From: Candidatus Tectimicrobiota bacterium
GTDB taxonomy: Bacteria > Tectomicrobia > Entotheonellia > Entotheonellales > Entotheonellaceae
Reading direction: 5' to 3'
Assembly: GCA_026005175.1 (NCBI GenBank)
Contig: BPKO01000013.1
Location: 34,721 to 98,720 of the forward strand
Length of the DNA: 64,000 bases
Shown one piece after another: positions 1-9,250 of this stretch (within the stretch, counting starts at the first letter, position 1; each line of letters opens with the position of its first letter). The notes under the pieces are model-generated. The model searched no databases. It was not told the origin of the DNA and saw only the letters and a list, made by a program, of their open reading frames with translations. Made by a program: the position numbers and the translations under genes.

Positions 1-79
1 TCCTGCCTCCCGGTATTCCCCGTAGCGGCCGCCGCGGCTCTGGGGTGTGTCGTCCCCGTCTTGGGCAAAGGAGTGCGGC

Positions 80-1579
80 ATGCGCGTCCTCTTCGTGCAC
101 CCCAGCTGCTTGCTTTACTCCGAGCTCTACCTGCGGCTTGAGCCCTTGGGGCTAGAGCGCGTGGCCCAGGCGGCGCGCGCCGCCGGCCACCAGGTGCGGC
201 TGCTCGACCTGCAGGTGGCCCGCCACCGCGACTTTTTCCGCGCCCTGGAGACTTTCCGGCCTCAGGCCATCGGCTTTTCCCTCAACTACCTGGCCAACGT
301 GCCGGAAGTGCTCGACCTGGCGCAGGCGAGCAAGGCCCGCCTGCCCGAGTGCTTCGTCTTTATCGGCGGCCACAGCGCCTCCTTCATCGCCCCCGAGCTG
401 CTGCAGCACGCGCCGCAGGCCGTCGACTGCGTGGTGCGCGGCGAAGGGGAGCCGGTGATCGCGCCCTTGCTTGCCGCCTGGCCCGAGGGTCCCCTGGAGC
501 ACTTGCCCGGCGTCGTTACCCGCCACGGCATGGGCCCGCCGCCGCCGCTGCTCGAGCGCCTCGACGCCTACCTGCCGGCGCGCGACTTGACACGCCGGCG
601 CCGCAAGTACTTCATCGGCCAGCTCGACCCCTGCGCCTCGGTGGAGTTTTCCCGCGGCTGCCCCTGGGACTGCGCTTTCTGCAGCGCCTGGACGTTTTAC
701 GGCCGCGCCTACCGCCAGCTCTCCCCGGAAGCCGCCGCCGAAGACCTGGCCCGCCTGCGCGAGCCCAACGTCTTTATCGTCGACGACGTGGCCTTCGTCC
801 ATCCCGAGCACGGGCTGGCCATTGGCCGCGAAGTGGAAAAGCGGCGCATCCGCAAGCAGTACTACCTGGAGACGCGCTGCGACGTGCTGCTGCGCCACCG
901 CGAGGTCTTTGCTTATTGGCGGCGCCTGGGCCTCAAGTACCTCTTTTTGGGCCTGGAAGCCCTCGACGAGGAAGGGCTGCGGCTGCACCGCAAGCGCGTC
1001 ACCCCGGGCGAGAATTTCAAAGCCTTGGAGGTGGCCCGGCAGCTGGGCATCGCGGTGGCCGTCAACCTCATCGCCGACCCCGACTGGGACGAGCGCCGCT
1101 TTGAGATCGTGCGCGAGTGGGCCACCAGCGTGCCGGAAATCGTCCACCTTACCGTCAACACCCCTTACCCCGGCACCGAGACCTGGTACACGGAAGCGCG
1201 CCAGCTGACCACTTACGACTACCGCCTCTTCGACGTGCAGCATGCCGTGCTGCCCACCCGCCTCCCCCTGCAGCGCTTTTACGAGGAGCTGGTCAAGACG
1301 CAGGCGGTGCTCAACCGCAAGCACCTGGGCTTTGCTGCGCTGCGCCGCGTGGGCACCACGGCGCTCTCCTTGCTGCTGCGCGGCCAGACCAACTTCCTGC
1401 GCATGCTCTGGAAGTTCCCGCGCGTCTACAACGCGCAGCGCCAGTACGCCGACCACTTCCGCCCGGTGCGCTACGCCCTCTCGCCACCGCCGGCCACCCG
1501 CCCGGCGGCCACCGCCCTCTACGTGCACCTGCCGGCCACGGTGCAGCGCCGCGCCGCGCGCCAGGGATCCCAGGGCTGA
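80..1579 (+). CDS. hpnR: Hopanoid C-3 methylase, B12-binding radical SAM protein
   Basis: Predicted to methylate bacteriohopanepolyols at C-3, giving 3-methylhopanoids, using S-adenosylmethionine and cobalamin (family knowledge). The 499-aa protein has an N-terminal cobalamin-binding fold (about residues 1-130) and the radical SAM cluster motif CPWDCAFC with cysteines at 194, 198 and 201, then a long C-terminal region with HpnR-like stretches (YLETRCDVLL, VNTPYPGTETW, KTQAVLNRKHLG). ATG at 80 is preferred over the in-frame start at 47 because AAAGGAG lies just upstream and the family begins MRVLFVHPS. It stands alone here, without other hpn genes; the next gene has its own promoter. The family call is strong because similarity runs over nearly the whole length. 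Confidence 0.9.
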   Translation: MRVLFVHPSCLLYSELYLRLEPLGLERVAQAARAAGHQVRLLDLQVARHRDFFRALETFRPQAIGFSLNYLANVPEVLDLAQASKARLPECFVFIGGHSASFIAPELLQHAPQAVDCVVRGEGEPVIAPLLAAWPEGPLEHLPGVVTRHGMGPPPPLLERLDAYLPARDLTRRRRKYFIGQLDPCASVEFSRGCPWDCAFCSAWTFYGRAYRQLSPEAAAEDLARLREPNVFIVDDVAFVHPEHGLAIGREVEKRRIRKQYYLETRCDVLLRHREVFAYWRRLGLKYLFLGLEALDEEGLRLHRKRVTPGENFKALEVARQLGIAVAVNLIADPDWDERRFEIVREWATSVPEIVHLTVNTPYPGTETWYTEARQLTTYDYRLFDVQHAVLPTRLPLQRFYEELVKTQAVLNRKHLGFAALRRVGTTALSLLLRGQTNFLRMLWKFPRVYNAQRQYADHFRPVRYALSPPPATRPAATALYVHLPATVQRRAARQGSQG

Positions 1580-1589
1580 GGCCACCGTC

Positions 1590-1618
1590 TTGCCCGCTGT
1601 GACCCGGTGTGCTATATA
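1590..1618 (+). promoter_or_regulatory. Sigma70-type promoter of the ammonium transporter gene
   Basis: TTGCCC at 1590-1595 and TATATA at 1613-1618 are separated by 17 bp, and a TG lies one base before the -10 (extended -10). It sits 58 bp upstream of the amt start and just after the hpnR stop. Confidence 0.6.
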
Positions 1619-1675
1619 GAGCGCTGTGACGCCTGAACCGCGGCTGGCCGCAACACGAAGGGGAGGAGAAATTAC

Positions 1676-3463
1676 GTGCGCCGCCGCTCTCTGCTCACCA
1701 GCTCCGTGCTCCTTGTGGCATGGCTTTCCGAGGCCGTGGCGCAGGAAGCCCAGGGCGTGGCCGCGCTCGCCGACACCAAGGTGGCGCTCGACACCCTGTG
1801 GACGCTGCTTTGCGCCTTCCTCGTCATGTTCATGGCCCTTGGCTTTGCCATGCTCGAGTCGGGGTTTTGCCGCGCCAAGAACACCGTCAACATCCTGGCC
1901 AAAAACCTGGTGGTCTTTGCCATCACCGCCATTGCCTTTCTCGCCGTGGGCTGGGGGCTGATGTTTGGCGACGGCACCGGGTTTATCGGCCTCAAGGGCG
2001 TCTGGTTCCTCAGCGGCCCCGACAACAGCCCGGCCACCGGCGAGGCCTACCGGGGCGTCTACGGCGCCATTGCCTGGACGGGGATCCCGCTGGCCGCCAA
2101 GTTCCTCTTCCAGATGGTCTTTGCCGCTACCGCCGCCACCATCGTTTCGGGGGCGGTGGCGGAGCGCATCCGCTTTTCCGCGTTTCTTCTCTTTTCCACC
2201 CTGATGGCTGGCCTCCTTTACCCCATCACCGGCCACTGGATCTGGGGCGGGGGCTGGCTGCAGCAGCGCGGCATGCTCGACTTTGCCGGCTCTACCGTGG
2301 TGCACTCGGTGGGCGGCTGGGCGGCCCTGGCCGGGGCGCTTCTTTTGGGGCCGCGCCTGGGCAAGTACACGCCCGAGGGCCGCGTGCAGGCCATCCCCGG
2401 CCACAGCCTCACCTCGGCCACCATCGGCGTCTTCGTGCTGTGGTTTGGCTGGTTTGGCTTCAACCCCGGCTCGACGATGGCCGCCGACTGGCGCCTCATC
2501 GGCCACATCGCCGCCACCACCAACACCGCCGCCGCCGCGGCCACCCTCAGCGCCACCGCCACTGCCTGGGTGCTGCTGGGCAAGCCCGACTTTGCCATGA
2601 TCCTCAACGGCGCCATTGCCGGCCTGGTGGCCATCACCGCCCCCTGCGCCTTTGTCAGCCTGGGCAGCGCCTTCTTCATCGGCCTTGGCGCCGGCATCCT
2701 GGTGGTGCTGGCGGTGCTCTTCTTCGACCGCATCCGCGTCGACGACCCGGTGGGCGCCATCTCCGTCCACCTCGTCTGCGGCGCCTACGGCACCCTGTGC
2801 GTTGGCCTCTTTGCCGAGCCGGCGGTGAACCCGGCGGTGACCACCGCCGGCCTCTTCTTTGGCGGCGGCTCGACGCTCTTCGGGGTGCAGCTGCTCGGCG
2901 TGGTGGCGGTGGGCGCTTTTACCTTTCTGTCTTCCCTCGTCGGCTGGTCGCTGATTAAAGGGCTGGTGGGCCTGCGCGTGCCGCCGGAAGAGGAGCTCGA
3001 GGGCCTCGACCGCGGCGAGCACGGCAACCTCGCTTACCCTGACTTTGCCCTGGTGACCACCGGCCGCGAAGTGACCGTGCCGCGGCCGGCGCCACCGGTG
3101 GCCGCGCCGGTTGCCGCCACCGCCCAGCCCGCCGCGGCGGCCCGCGGGCCACAGCCTTCTAGCCGGCGCCCGCCGCTGCGGCCAGAAGCGCCCCGCAGCC
3201 CTGCCGGCTTCCAGCACCGCCCCTTTACCCTGGTGGTGCACGGCGTCGACAAGCGCGCCCTCAAAGCGGTCTGGGAGCAGCTCTGCTACGACTACCCGGC
3301 CAAGACGCCCAAGGCCTTCAACGAGCTCTACCCGCACGTGGTCACCGTCGGCGAGCAGACCTTCACCTTCCGCCAGGGCGATCCCCTGCTCTACCGCGAA
3401 GCGGTGGAACGCCTGCTGCGGGACTACGGGCTGGAGACGGCCCAGGTGGAAGTCACTGCCTAG
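1676..3463 (+). CDS. amt: Ammonium transporter (Amt family) with extra C-terminal domain
   Basis: Inner-membrane ammonium channel. GTG start with GGGGAGGAG upstream; residues 1-22 are a signal peptide ending AVAQ. The Amt core spans about residues 30-440, with the pore twin histidines visible at 210 (VVHSVGGW) and 365 (VHLVCGAYG). After the core there is a Pro/Ala-rich linker (about 465-510) and an extra domain of about 75 residues starting FTLVVHGVDKRAL that I do not recognise; it is not an obvious P-II protein. No glnK gene is adjacent, which is unusual for amt loci, so the tail might do a regulatory job (inference). The flotillin-like gene begins 12 bp after the stop and is probably cotranscribed. 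Confidence 0.9.
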   Translation: MRRRSLLTSSVLLVAWLSEAVAQEAQGVAALADTKVALDTLWTLLCAFLVMFMALGFAMLESGFCRAKNTVNILAKNLVVFAITAIAFLAVGWGLMFGDGTGFIGLKGVWFLSGPDNSPATGEAYRGVYGAIAWTGIPLAAKFLFQMVFAATAATIVSGAVAERIRFSAFLLFSTLMAGLLYPITGHWIWGGGWLQQRGMLDFAGSTVVHSVGGWAALAGALLLGPRLGKYTPEGRVQAIPGHSLTSATIGVFVLWFGWFGFNPGSTMAADWRLIGHIAATTNTAAAAATLSATATAWVLLGKPDFAMILNGAIAGLVAITAPCAFVSLGSAFFIGLGAGILVVLAVLFFDRIRVDDPVGAISVHLVCGAYGTLCVGLFAEPAVNPAVTTAGLFFGGGSTLFGVQLLGVVAVGAFTFLSSLVGWSLIKGLVGLRVPPEEELEGLDRGEHGNLAYPDFALVTTGREVTVPRPAPPVAAPVAATAQPAAAARGPQPSSRRPPLRPEAPRSPAGFQHRPFTLVVHGVDKRALKAVWEQLCYDYPAKTPKAFNELYPHVVTVGEQTFTFRQGDPLLYREAVERLLRDYGLETAQVEVTA

Positions 3464-3474
3464 GAGAGACTCCC

Positions 3475-5070
3475 ATGTGGTTCCTCGTCCTCCTCGTCGT
3501 CCTTGCTGCCCTTGCGGCCTGGCTCTTCACCCGCCTCTACGTCAAAACCCCAGCCAACATGGCCTTCATCCGCACCGGCCTGGGGGGCAAGCGGGTGGTC
3601 ATCGACGGCGGCGCCCTCGTCTGGCCGCTGGTGCAGCACATCCAGTGGCTTTCCCTCGAAACCTTTAAGCTCGAGGTGGTCAAAAGCGGCAAAGAGGCGT
3701 TTATTACGCGTGACCGCTTGCGCGTCGACGTGGGGGCCGAATTCTACCTCAAGATCCCGCCCGATGCCGCCGCCATCGAGCGCGCCGCCCGCTCCCTGGG
3801 CGAGAAGTCCTTTAGCCCCGAAGGCGTCCACCTCCTCATCCAGGAAAAGCTCATCTCCGCCCTGCGCGCCGTCATCGCCACCATGGAGCTCATCGAGATG
3901 CACGAAAACCGCCGCCGCCTCGCCCTGGCGGTGATGGAGCAGCTGCAGGAGCCGCTGCTGGCGGCCAACGGCCTGATGCTCGAGGAGGTGTCGATTTTCC
4001 ACCTCGACCAGACCGAGCGCGGCTTTCTCGACCCCGGCAACGTCTTTGACGCCGAGGGCCTGCGGCAAATCGCCGCCCAGGTCTCCGAGCGCGCCCGCCA
4101 GCGCAACGAGATCGAACGCAACACGGAAGTGGCCATCAAGCGCAAGGACGTGGAGGCGGTGAAGCTAAAGCTGGCCCTCGACCAGGAACGTGCCTTTGCC
4201 GAAGCAGAGCAGGCCAAGGCGGTGGAGACTTACCGCGCCCAGCGGCTGGCCGAGACCGAGCAGTTCAAAGCCGAGCAGGAGCGCCTGGCGCGCGAGGCGG
4301 AAATCGCCAAGCGCCGCGCCATCCGCGAGGCGGAAATCGCCGAGGCGCAGGCCATCCGCGCCGCCGAGCTGCAGCGCGAGGTCTTCCTCCTGGGGCAGCA
4401 GCGCCTGCGCGAGCTGGCCGAAATCGAAAAGGCGCAGGCCGTGGAAGAGGCACAGCAGGACAAGGCCATTGCCGTGCTCCTCAAGGAGCGGGCGCGGCTA
4501 GAGGAAGAGCAGCGCCGCCTGCAGGCCGAAGCCCTCAAGGAACAGGCAGCACAGGAAGTGATCACCGCCGCCGAGCGCCTGGCCGCCGAGCGCGCCCGCG
4601 AGCTGGCGGTCATCGCCGCCCTGCAGGAGCTGGAGGTGGCCATGAAGAAAGCCGAGGCGCGCGAGCGCCTGGCCGCCGCCCGGCGCCAGGAAGGAGAGGC
4701 CGAAGCGTACGCCCTGCTCAAGCAGCGCGAGGCGGAAAACACCCTGGAGGAAAAAATCATCCGCCGCGACTTGCTTCTCGCCCTCATCGAGCGCGCCCCG
4801 CAGCTGGTGGCCGAGCTCATGGCCCCGGCCAAGCAGATCGACAGCATCCGTATCCTCGACGTGGGCGGCTGGCGCGCCAATGGGGCCGCTGGCGAGACCT
4901 CGGCGGTGGACCGCGTCATTGCCGGCGTCCTCGGTGCTGGCGCCGCTTTGCCGCTGCTCAAGGAGCTCCTTGACTTTGCCCGCCTCGAGCCCGCCCAGCT
5001 GCTGCAGCGCCTCGCCGAGCAGCTGCCCGGGCTGCGAGAAGCCCTGGCACGCCAGGAGCCGCCCCACTGA
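3475..5070 (+). CDS. Flotillin-like SPFH/band-7 membrane protein
   Basis: A 531-aa membrane-associated scaffold. A hydrophobic N-terminal segment (residues 2-18) anchors it, followed by an SPFH domain (about 25-190, with VKTPANMAFIRTG and VIDGGALVWPLV) and a long Ala/Glu/Lys-rich coiled coil (about 200-420) made of repeats such as AEIAKRRAIREAEIAEAQA. These are the hallmarks of bacterial flotillins, which organise membrane microdomains (family knowledge). The gene follows amt with a 12-bp gap; AGGAGAG upstream supports the ATG. Coupling with amt suggests it may support the transporter, but this is inference. Confidence 0.85.
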   Translation: MWFLVLLVVLAALAAWLFTRLYVKTPANMAFIRTGLGGKRVVIDGGALVWPLVQHIQWLSLETFKLEVVKSGKEAFITRDRLRVDVGAEFYLKIPPDAAAIERAARSLGEKSFSPEGVHLLIQEKLISALRAVIATMELIEMHENRRRLALAVMEQLQEPLLAANGLMLEEVSIFHLDQTERGFLDPGNVFDAEGLRQIAAQVSERARQRNEIERNTEVAIKRKDVEAVKLKLALDQERAFAEAEQAKAVETYRAQRLAETEQFKAEQERLAREAEIAKRRAIREAEIAEAQAIRAAELQREVFLLGQQRLRELAEIEKAQAVEEAQQDKAIAVLLKERARLEEEQRRLQAEALKEQAAQEVITAAERLAAERARELAVIAALQELEVAMKKAEARERLAAARRQEGEAEAYALLKQREAENTLEEKIIRRDLLLALIERAPQLVAELMAPAKQIDSIRILDVGGWRANGAAGETSAVDRVIAGVLGAGAALPLLKELLDFARLEPAQLLQRLAEQLPGLREALARQEPPH

Positions 5071-5088
5071 GGCCGCCCGCCGCCGGAC

Positions 5089-5117
5089 TTTCGCGCGGGC
5101 TGCCGCTGTGCTATGCT
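5089..5117 (+). promoter_or_regulatory. Possible promoter directly before the osmolyte ABC operon
   Basis: TATGCT at 5112-5117, preceded by TG one base upstream, forms an extended -10; a weak -35-like TTTCGC lies near 5089. The start codon at 5127 is only about 10 bases after the -10 and has no Shine-Dalgarno sequence, so the transcript could be leaderless. Confidence 0.4.
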
Positions 5118-5126
5118 GGCACCACC

Positions 5127-5906
5127 ATGGTGGTGCTGGAGCATGTCAGCAAGCGCTTTGGCGCGCGCCTTGCCCTCGACGACGTCTGCCTCTGCCTGGG
5201 GCAGGGGCGCACCCACGTGCTGCTGGGCTCGAGCGGCTGCGGCAAGACGACGCTGCTGCGCCTCGTCCTCGGCCTGGAGCAGCCCGACGGCGGCGCGGTG
5301 TACGTCGGCGGCACGCGCGTGGAGGCTGCCACCTGCCGCGCCTTGCGGCGGCAGATGGGCTACGTGGTGCAGGAAGGCGGCCTTTACCCGCACCTGACGG
5401 CGGCCCGCAACGTGACGCTGCCCGCCGAGGCGCAGCGCTGGCCGCGGCCGCGTATTGCCGCTCGCCTCCACGAGCTGGCGGCGCTGGTGGACTTGGACCT
5501 GGCCACGCTGCAGCGCTATCCCCAGCAGCTCAGCGGTGGCCAGCGCCAGCGCGTGGGCCTCATGCGCGCCCTCATGCTCGATCCGCCGCTGCTGCTCCTC
5601 GACGAGCCCCTGGCTGCCCTCGATCCCCTGGTGCGCGCCGAGCTGCAAGCGCAGCTGCGGGCCATCTTCACCACCCTGGGCAAAACGGTGCTCCTTGTTA
5701 CCCACGACCTGCGCGAGGCTGCCCTCCTTGGCGACACCGTTACCCTGATGCACGCCGGCCGCGTGGTGCAGCACGGCACGCTGGCCGACTTGGTAGAGCG
5801 CCCGGCCACGCCCTTTGTCACCGCCTTCTTGCAGGCGCAAGCGCTGCCCCCGGTGCTGGAGAAAGGGCGCCTGGCGCCTGCTGCCGGCGCAGAGGAGTCG
5901 CCCTGA
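5127..5906 (+). CDS. Osmolyte (glycine betaine/choline type) ABC transporter ATPase
   Basis: ATP-binding subunit of an OpuC/Osm-type importer. Visible motifs are Walker A GSSGCGKTT, signature LSGGQRQRVG, Walker B LLLLDEPLAALDP and the H-loop LVTHD. At 259 aa it lacks the C-terminal CBS pair found in OpuCA/OsmV proteins of about 380-400 aa, so ionic-strength sensing through CBS domains is absent. The substrate-binding/permease fusion follows after a 3-bp gap, so the two make a compact two-gene transporter. The start has no clear ribosome-binding site (see the promoter entry). Confidence 0.85.
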   Translation: MVVLEHVSKRFGARLALDDVCLCLGQGRTHVLLGSSGCGKTTLLRLVLGLEQPDGGAVYVGGTRVEAATCRALRRQMGYVVQEGGLYPHLTAARNVTLPAEAQRWPRPRIAARLHELAALVDLDLATLQRYPQQLSGGQRQRVGLMRALMLDPPLLLLDEPLAALDPLVRAELQAQLRAIFTTLGKTVLLVTHDLREAALLGDTVTLMHAGRVVQHGTLADLVERPATPFVTAFLQAQALPPVLEKGRLAPAAGAEESP

Positions 5907-5909
5907 GCC

Positions 5910-7403
5910 ATGGGCAAAGGCGTGGCTTGCGCAGCAATGCTCTTTTGCCTGCTGTGGCTGCCGCGCAGCGCCGTCGCGCAGCCGGTGCTGCGCGTGGGCT
6001 CTAAAGCCTTCACCGAGAGCTACCTGCTGGCCGAGCTCGTGGCCCAGATCGCCGAGCAGGTGGGCGAAGCGCGGGTGGAACGCCACCTGGGGCTGGGCGG
6101 CACCGGCATCACCTTTCAGGCCCTGGTGAGCGGCAAGATCGACCTCTACCCCGAGTACACCGGGACCTTGAGCCACGTGATTCTCAAAGACCCCTCGCTG
6201 CGCCAGGTGGCAGCGCTGCGGGCGCGCCTTGAGCGCTGGGGGCTGACCCTCAGCGAGCCCCTGGGCTTTAACAACACCTACGCCCTGGCAGTGCGCCGCG
6301 AGCTGGCCGAGCGCCTTGGCCTGCGCCGCATTAGCGACCTGGCCCGCCATCCCGAGCTGCGGGCTGCCTTCAGCCCTGGCTTCCGCGAGCGCGCCGACGG
6401 CTGGCCGGGCCTGCAGCGCCACTACGGCCTGCGGTTTGCCGCCGTGCACACCATGGAGCACGCCCTCACCTATACCGCCCTGGCCGAGGGGCGGGTGGAG
6501 GTGATCGACGTCTATACCACCGACGGCAAGCTCACCCGCCTCGACTTGGTGCTGCTGGCCGATGACCGCGGCTTTTTCCCCGCTTACTACGCCGTGCTGC
6601 TGGCACGGCAGGAAGCGGTACGCCGCTTTCCCCGCACCTGGCAGCGCCTGCAGCGCCAGCTGGTGGGGCGCCTCGACGACGCCACCATGGCCCGCCTCAA
6701 CGCCCGCGTCGACCTCGACGGGCAGCGCTTTGAGGCGGTGGCGGCGGAGTTCCTGCACGGCACGGCGGCGCCACGGCGCTTCTGGCGCCAGCTGCTGCGC
6801 CTCACCTGGGAGCACCTGGCGCTGGTGCTGCTGGCCCTCGCCGGCGCCGTGGCCGCAGGTGTGCCGCTGGGGGTGCTGGCCGCCCGCTGCCGCGGCCTGG
6901 GACAGCTGGAGCTCATGGCCATCGGCGGCCTGCAGACGGTGCCGGCGCTGGCCTTGCTCTGCTTCATGATTCCGCTGCTGGGCATCGGCCCGCTGCCGGC
7001 GCTGGTGGCCTTGTGGCTCTACGCCTTGCTGCCCATCGTGCGCACCACCCACGCCGGGCTTATCGCCCTAGAGCGGCAGCTTCTCGACATCGCCGACGTC
7101 CTTGGCCTGAGCCGCTGGCAGCGCCTGTGGCGCCTCGAGCTGCCGCTGGCTTCGGTGAGTATCCTGGCGGGAATCAAGACGGCCGCGGTGTTTACCGTGG
7201 GCACCGCTACCCTGGCCGCTTTCGTCGGAGGCGGCGGCTACGGCACCCTCATCGTGCAAGGCCTGGCCCTCAACGACGTGGGGACGATCCTGGCAGGGGC
7301 GGTGCCGGCCGCGCTGCTGGCCCTTCTCATGCACGGCGCCTGCGAGCTCCTCGACCGCCTGTGCGTCCCGCGCGGCCTGCGCCAGGCGCGCGCTTCGAAT
7401 TAA
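5910..7403 (+). CDS. Glycine betaine-type ABC transporter: substrate-binding protein fused to permease
   Basis: A 497-aa fusion. A signal peptide (residues 1-25, ending AVAQP) is followed by an OpuAC-type substrate-binding domain (about 27-280; VGSKAFTESYLLAELVAQ, YPEYTGTL, VIDVYTTDGKL) and then a five- to six-helix BPD_transp_1 permease (about 290-495) with the EAA-like loop LDIADVLGLSRWQRLWRLELPLA. OpuC-family fusions of this kind exist, commonly with the permease first; here the binding domain is first. If the domain is periplasmic, the N-terminal signal would hold it on the outer face. Likely imports quaternary-amine osmolytes; the exact substrate is not readable. Confidence 0.87.
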   Translation: MGKGVACAAMLFCLLWLPRSAVAQPVLRVGSKAFTESYLLAELVAQIAEQVGEARVERHLGLGGTGITFQALVSGKIDLYPEYTGTLSHVILKDPSLRQVAALRARLERWGLTLSEPLGFNNTYALAVRRELAERLGLRRISDLARHPELRAAFSPGFRERADGWPGLQRHYGLRFAAVHTMEHALTYTALAEGRVEVIDVYTTDGKLTRLDLVLLADDRGFFPAYYAVLLARQEAVRRFPRTWQRLQRQLVGRLDDATMARLNARVDLDGQRFEAVAAEFLHGTAAPRRFWRQLLRLTWEHLALVLLALAGAVAAGVPLGVLAARCRGLGQLELMAIGGLQTVPALALLCFMIPLLGIGPLPALVALWLYALLPIVRTTHAGLIALERQLLDIADVLGLSRWQRLWRLELPLASVSILAGIKTAAVFTVGTATLAAFVGGGGYGTLIVQGLALNDVGTILAGAVPAALLALLMHGACELLDRLCVPRGLRQARASN

Positions 7404-7404
7404 C

Positions 7405-7433
7405 TTGATCTACCGGTCACGAAGGGTTACGCT
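7405..7433 (+). promoter_or_regulatory. Sigma70-type promoter of the kinase/receiver operon
   Basis: TTGATC (7405-7410) and TACGCT (7428-7433) with a 17-bp spacer, about 50 bp before the first receiver/kinase start. It begins directly after the ABC fusion stop, so it opens a new unit. Confidence 0.5.
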
Positions 7434-7484
7434 TAGCTCAACCCGCGTGCCTGGCGGCAAGCTGCGGGCTTGGAAAACAAGGCA

Positions 7485-8769
7485 ATGAAGTTACTTGTGG
7501 TAGACGACAACCCGGCGCAGCGGCGCGCCTTGGCCGAAAGCCTGCGCAGCCGCGGCTTCGAGGTGGTGACGGCGAGCAGCGGCGAAGAGGCCCTGGCGCG
7601 GCTGCGCCAGGAAGGCGTTGACCTGGTGGTGGCCGATGTCTTCATGCCCCGCCTCGACGGCCTCCAGCTCTGCCACGCGGTAAAAGCCGACCCGCAGCTC
7701 TCTCGCATCCCCTGCGTGCTTTTACTCTGCCCTCTGCACCGGTGCCGAGGACGAGGCCCTGGCGCGCCAGGCCGGGGCGGCGGCGTTTGTCGCCCTGCCG
7801 GTGGATGAGGAAACGCTGGCCGCCGCCCTGCAGCAGGCGCGGCAAGCCCCAGCGGCCCGCCGCCCAGCCCTGCCCCCGCCGGCCGACGCGCCCGTGCGCC
7901 TTGAGGCGTACGACGCCCGACTCGTTCACCGGCTGGCGGCGCAGGCGCAGCGCCTGGCGCGCGCCAATGCCGAGCTGCGGGCCGAGCAGGAAGCGCTCGG
8001 CGCCACCCAGGGCCGCCTCTCGGCCCAGGTGGCGGCGCACGCGCAGGAGCTGCGCCAGGCCTACGAAGACCTGGAGGCCTTTGCGTACGCCGTGTCGCAC
8101 GAGCTGCGGGCGCCGCTGCGTGCCCTGCAGGGCTTTGCCCAGGCGCTGCTCGAAGACTACGCGCCGCAGCTCGACGCCCACGGCCAGGACTACGCCCGCC
8201 GCATCGCCCGCGCAGCAGAGCACATGGACACGCTGATCCAGGATCTGCTGGCTTACAGGCCGCCTGGGGCGCGCCGCCTTGCCGCTGCAGGCCGTGCCGC
8301 TGGCCGAAGTGGTGGCAGAAGCGCAGCGCCTGCTGCAGGCAGAAATCGCCGAGCGCCGCGCCCAGGTGACGGTGGTGCCGCCGCTGCCCGTGGTGTACGG
8401 CCACCGCACCACTCTTGTGCACGCGGTGGCCAACCTGCTCTCCAATGCCATCAAGTTCGTGGCTCCCGGGGTGCGGCCGCGGGTGCGGCTGTGGGCAGAA
8501 GTGCGCCAGGGGCGGGCACGCCTGTGGGTCGAAGACAACGGCATCGGCATCGCCGCGGAGCACCACGAGCGCATCTTTCGCGTCTTCGAGCGCCTGCACG
8601 GCACCGAGGCCTATCCCGGCACCGGCGTGGGCCCCTGGCCCTGGTGCGCCGCGGCGTCGAGCGCCTCGGCGGCCGCGTAGGGGTGGAGTCAGCGCCGGGC
8701 CAGGGCAGCCGCTTCTGGATCGAGCTGCCGCAGGCTACGGGGACGGAAAACGCGCGGGGAGGGACGTGA
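7485..8769 (+). pseudogene. Receiver-histidine kinase hybrid, frameshifted three times
   Basis: Read across three indels, this is an N-terminal receiver domain (DDN acidic pair, phospho-Asp in VVADVFMPR), a coiled linker, a HisKA H-box (SHELRAPLRALQGF) and a HATPase domain (N-box NLLSNAIKF, DNGIGI, then GVGLALV). Frame breaks: T4 at 7720-7723 (one extra T restores VLYSALCTGAED), GG at 8258-8259 (one extra G restores AYSRLGRAALPL) and CCCC at 8632-8635 (two extra C restore TGVGLALVRRGVERLGG). All three are insertions in short runs, so sequencing error is as likely as decay. ATG at 7485 is chosen over an upstream TTG. The single-receiver gene follows 9 bp later, as in phytochrome-type kinase/Rcp1 pairs. 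Confidence 0.75.
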
Positions 8770-8778
8770 CCAGGACAT

Positions 8779-9216
8779 ATGCCCGACGTCGTCTTGCTGG
8801 TGGAGGACGATGCCAACGACGTGCTGCTCGTCGAGCTGGCGTGGCAGCGGGTGCAGCCGCCGGCGCAGCTGCAGGTGGTGCGAAATGGCGATGCCGCCAT
8901 CGCTTACCTTAGCGGCCGGGGCGCTTACGCCGACCGCCAGCGCTATCCGCTGCCCGTGCTGGTGCTGCTCGACCTGCAGCTTCCCGGCCGCTCGGGCTTC
9001 GAAGTGCTGGCCTGGCTGCGGCAGCAGGCGCGCCTGCGGCGCCTGCCGGTGATGGTTTTCACCTCCTCAGGCGAGGCGGGTGACGTGAATCGCGCGTACG
9101 ATTTGGGAGCCAACGCCTACCTGGTCAAGCCGGCAACGCTGGCGGCGCTGGTGGATCTGGTGCAGGTGCTGGCCGCGCACTGGCTGCGGCTGGTGCGGCG
9201 GCCGGAGGTGGCTTAG
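8779..9216 (+). CDS. Single-domain response regulator, Rcp1/CheY type
   Basis: A 145-aa stand-alone receiver. Acidic pair EDD near the N terminus, phospho-acceptor D65 in LLLDLQLPG, switch residues in VFTSSGE and the Lys of LVKPATL. The insert SGRGAYADRQRYPLP between beta2 and beta3 is typical of Rcp1-like partners of bacteriophytochrome-type kinases. It lies immediately after the frameshifted kinase and is probably its cognate phosphoacceptor. Confidence 0.85.
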   Translation: MPDVVLLVEDDANDVLLVELAWQRVQPPAQLQVVRNGDAAIAYLSGRGAYADRQRYPLPVLVLLDLQLPGRSGFEVLAWLRQQARLRRLPVMVFTSSGEAGDVNRAYDLGANAYLVKPATLAALVDLVQVLAAHWLRLVRRPEVA

Positions 9217-9250
9217 GGATGCCGCGCCCGATGCGGGCAGGAGGGCAGCG

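Noticed and set aside
152-3337. Very long open frame of 1061 codons on the minus strand
   Set aside because: It is an antisense shadow of hpnR and amt caused by high GC at third codon positions; its translation is low-complexity Gly/Ala/Arg/His without domains.
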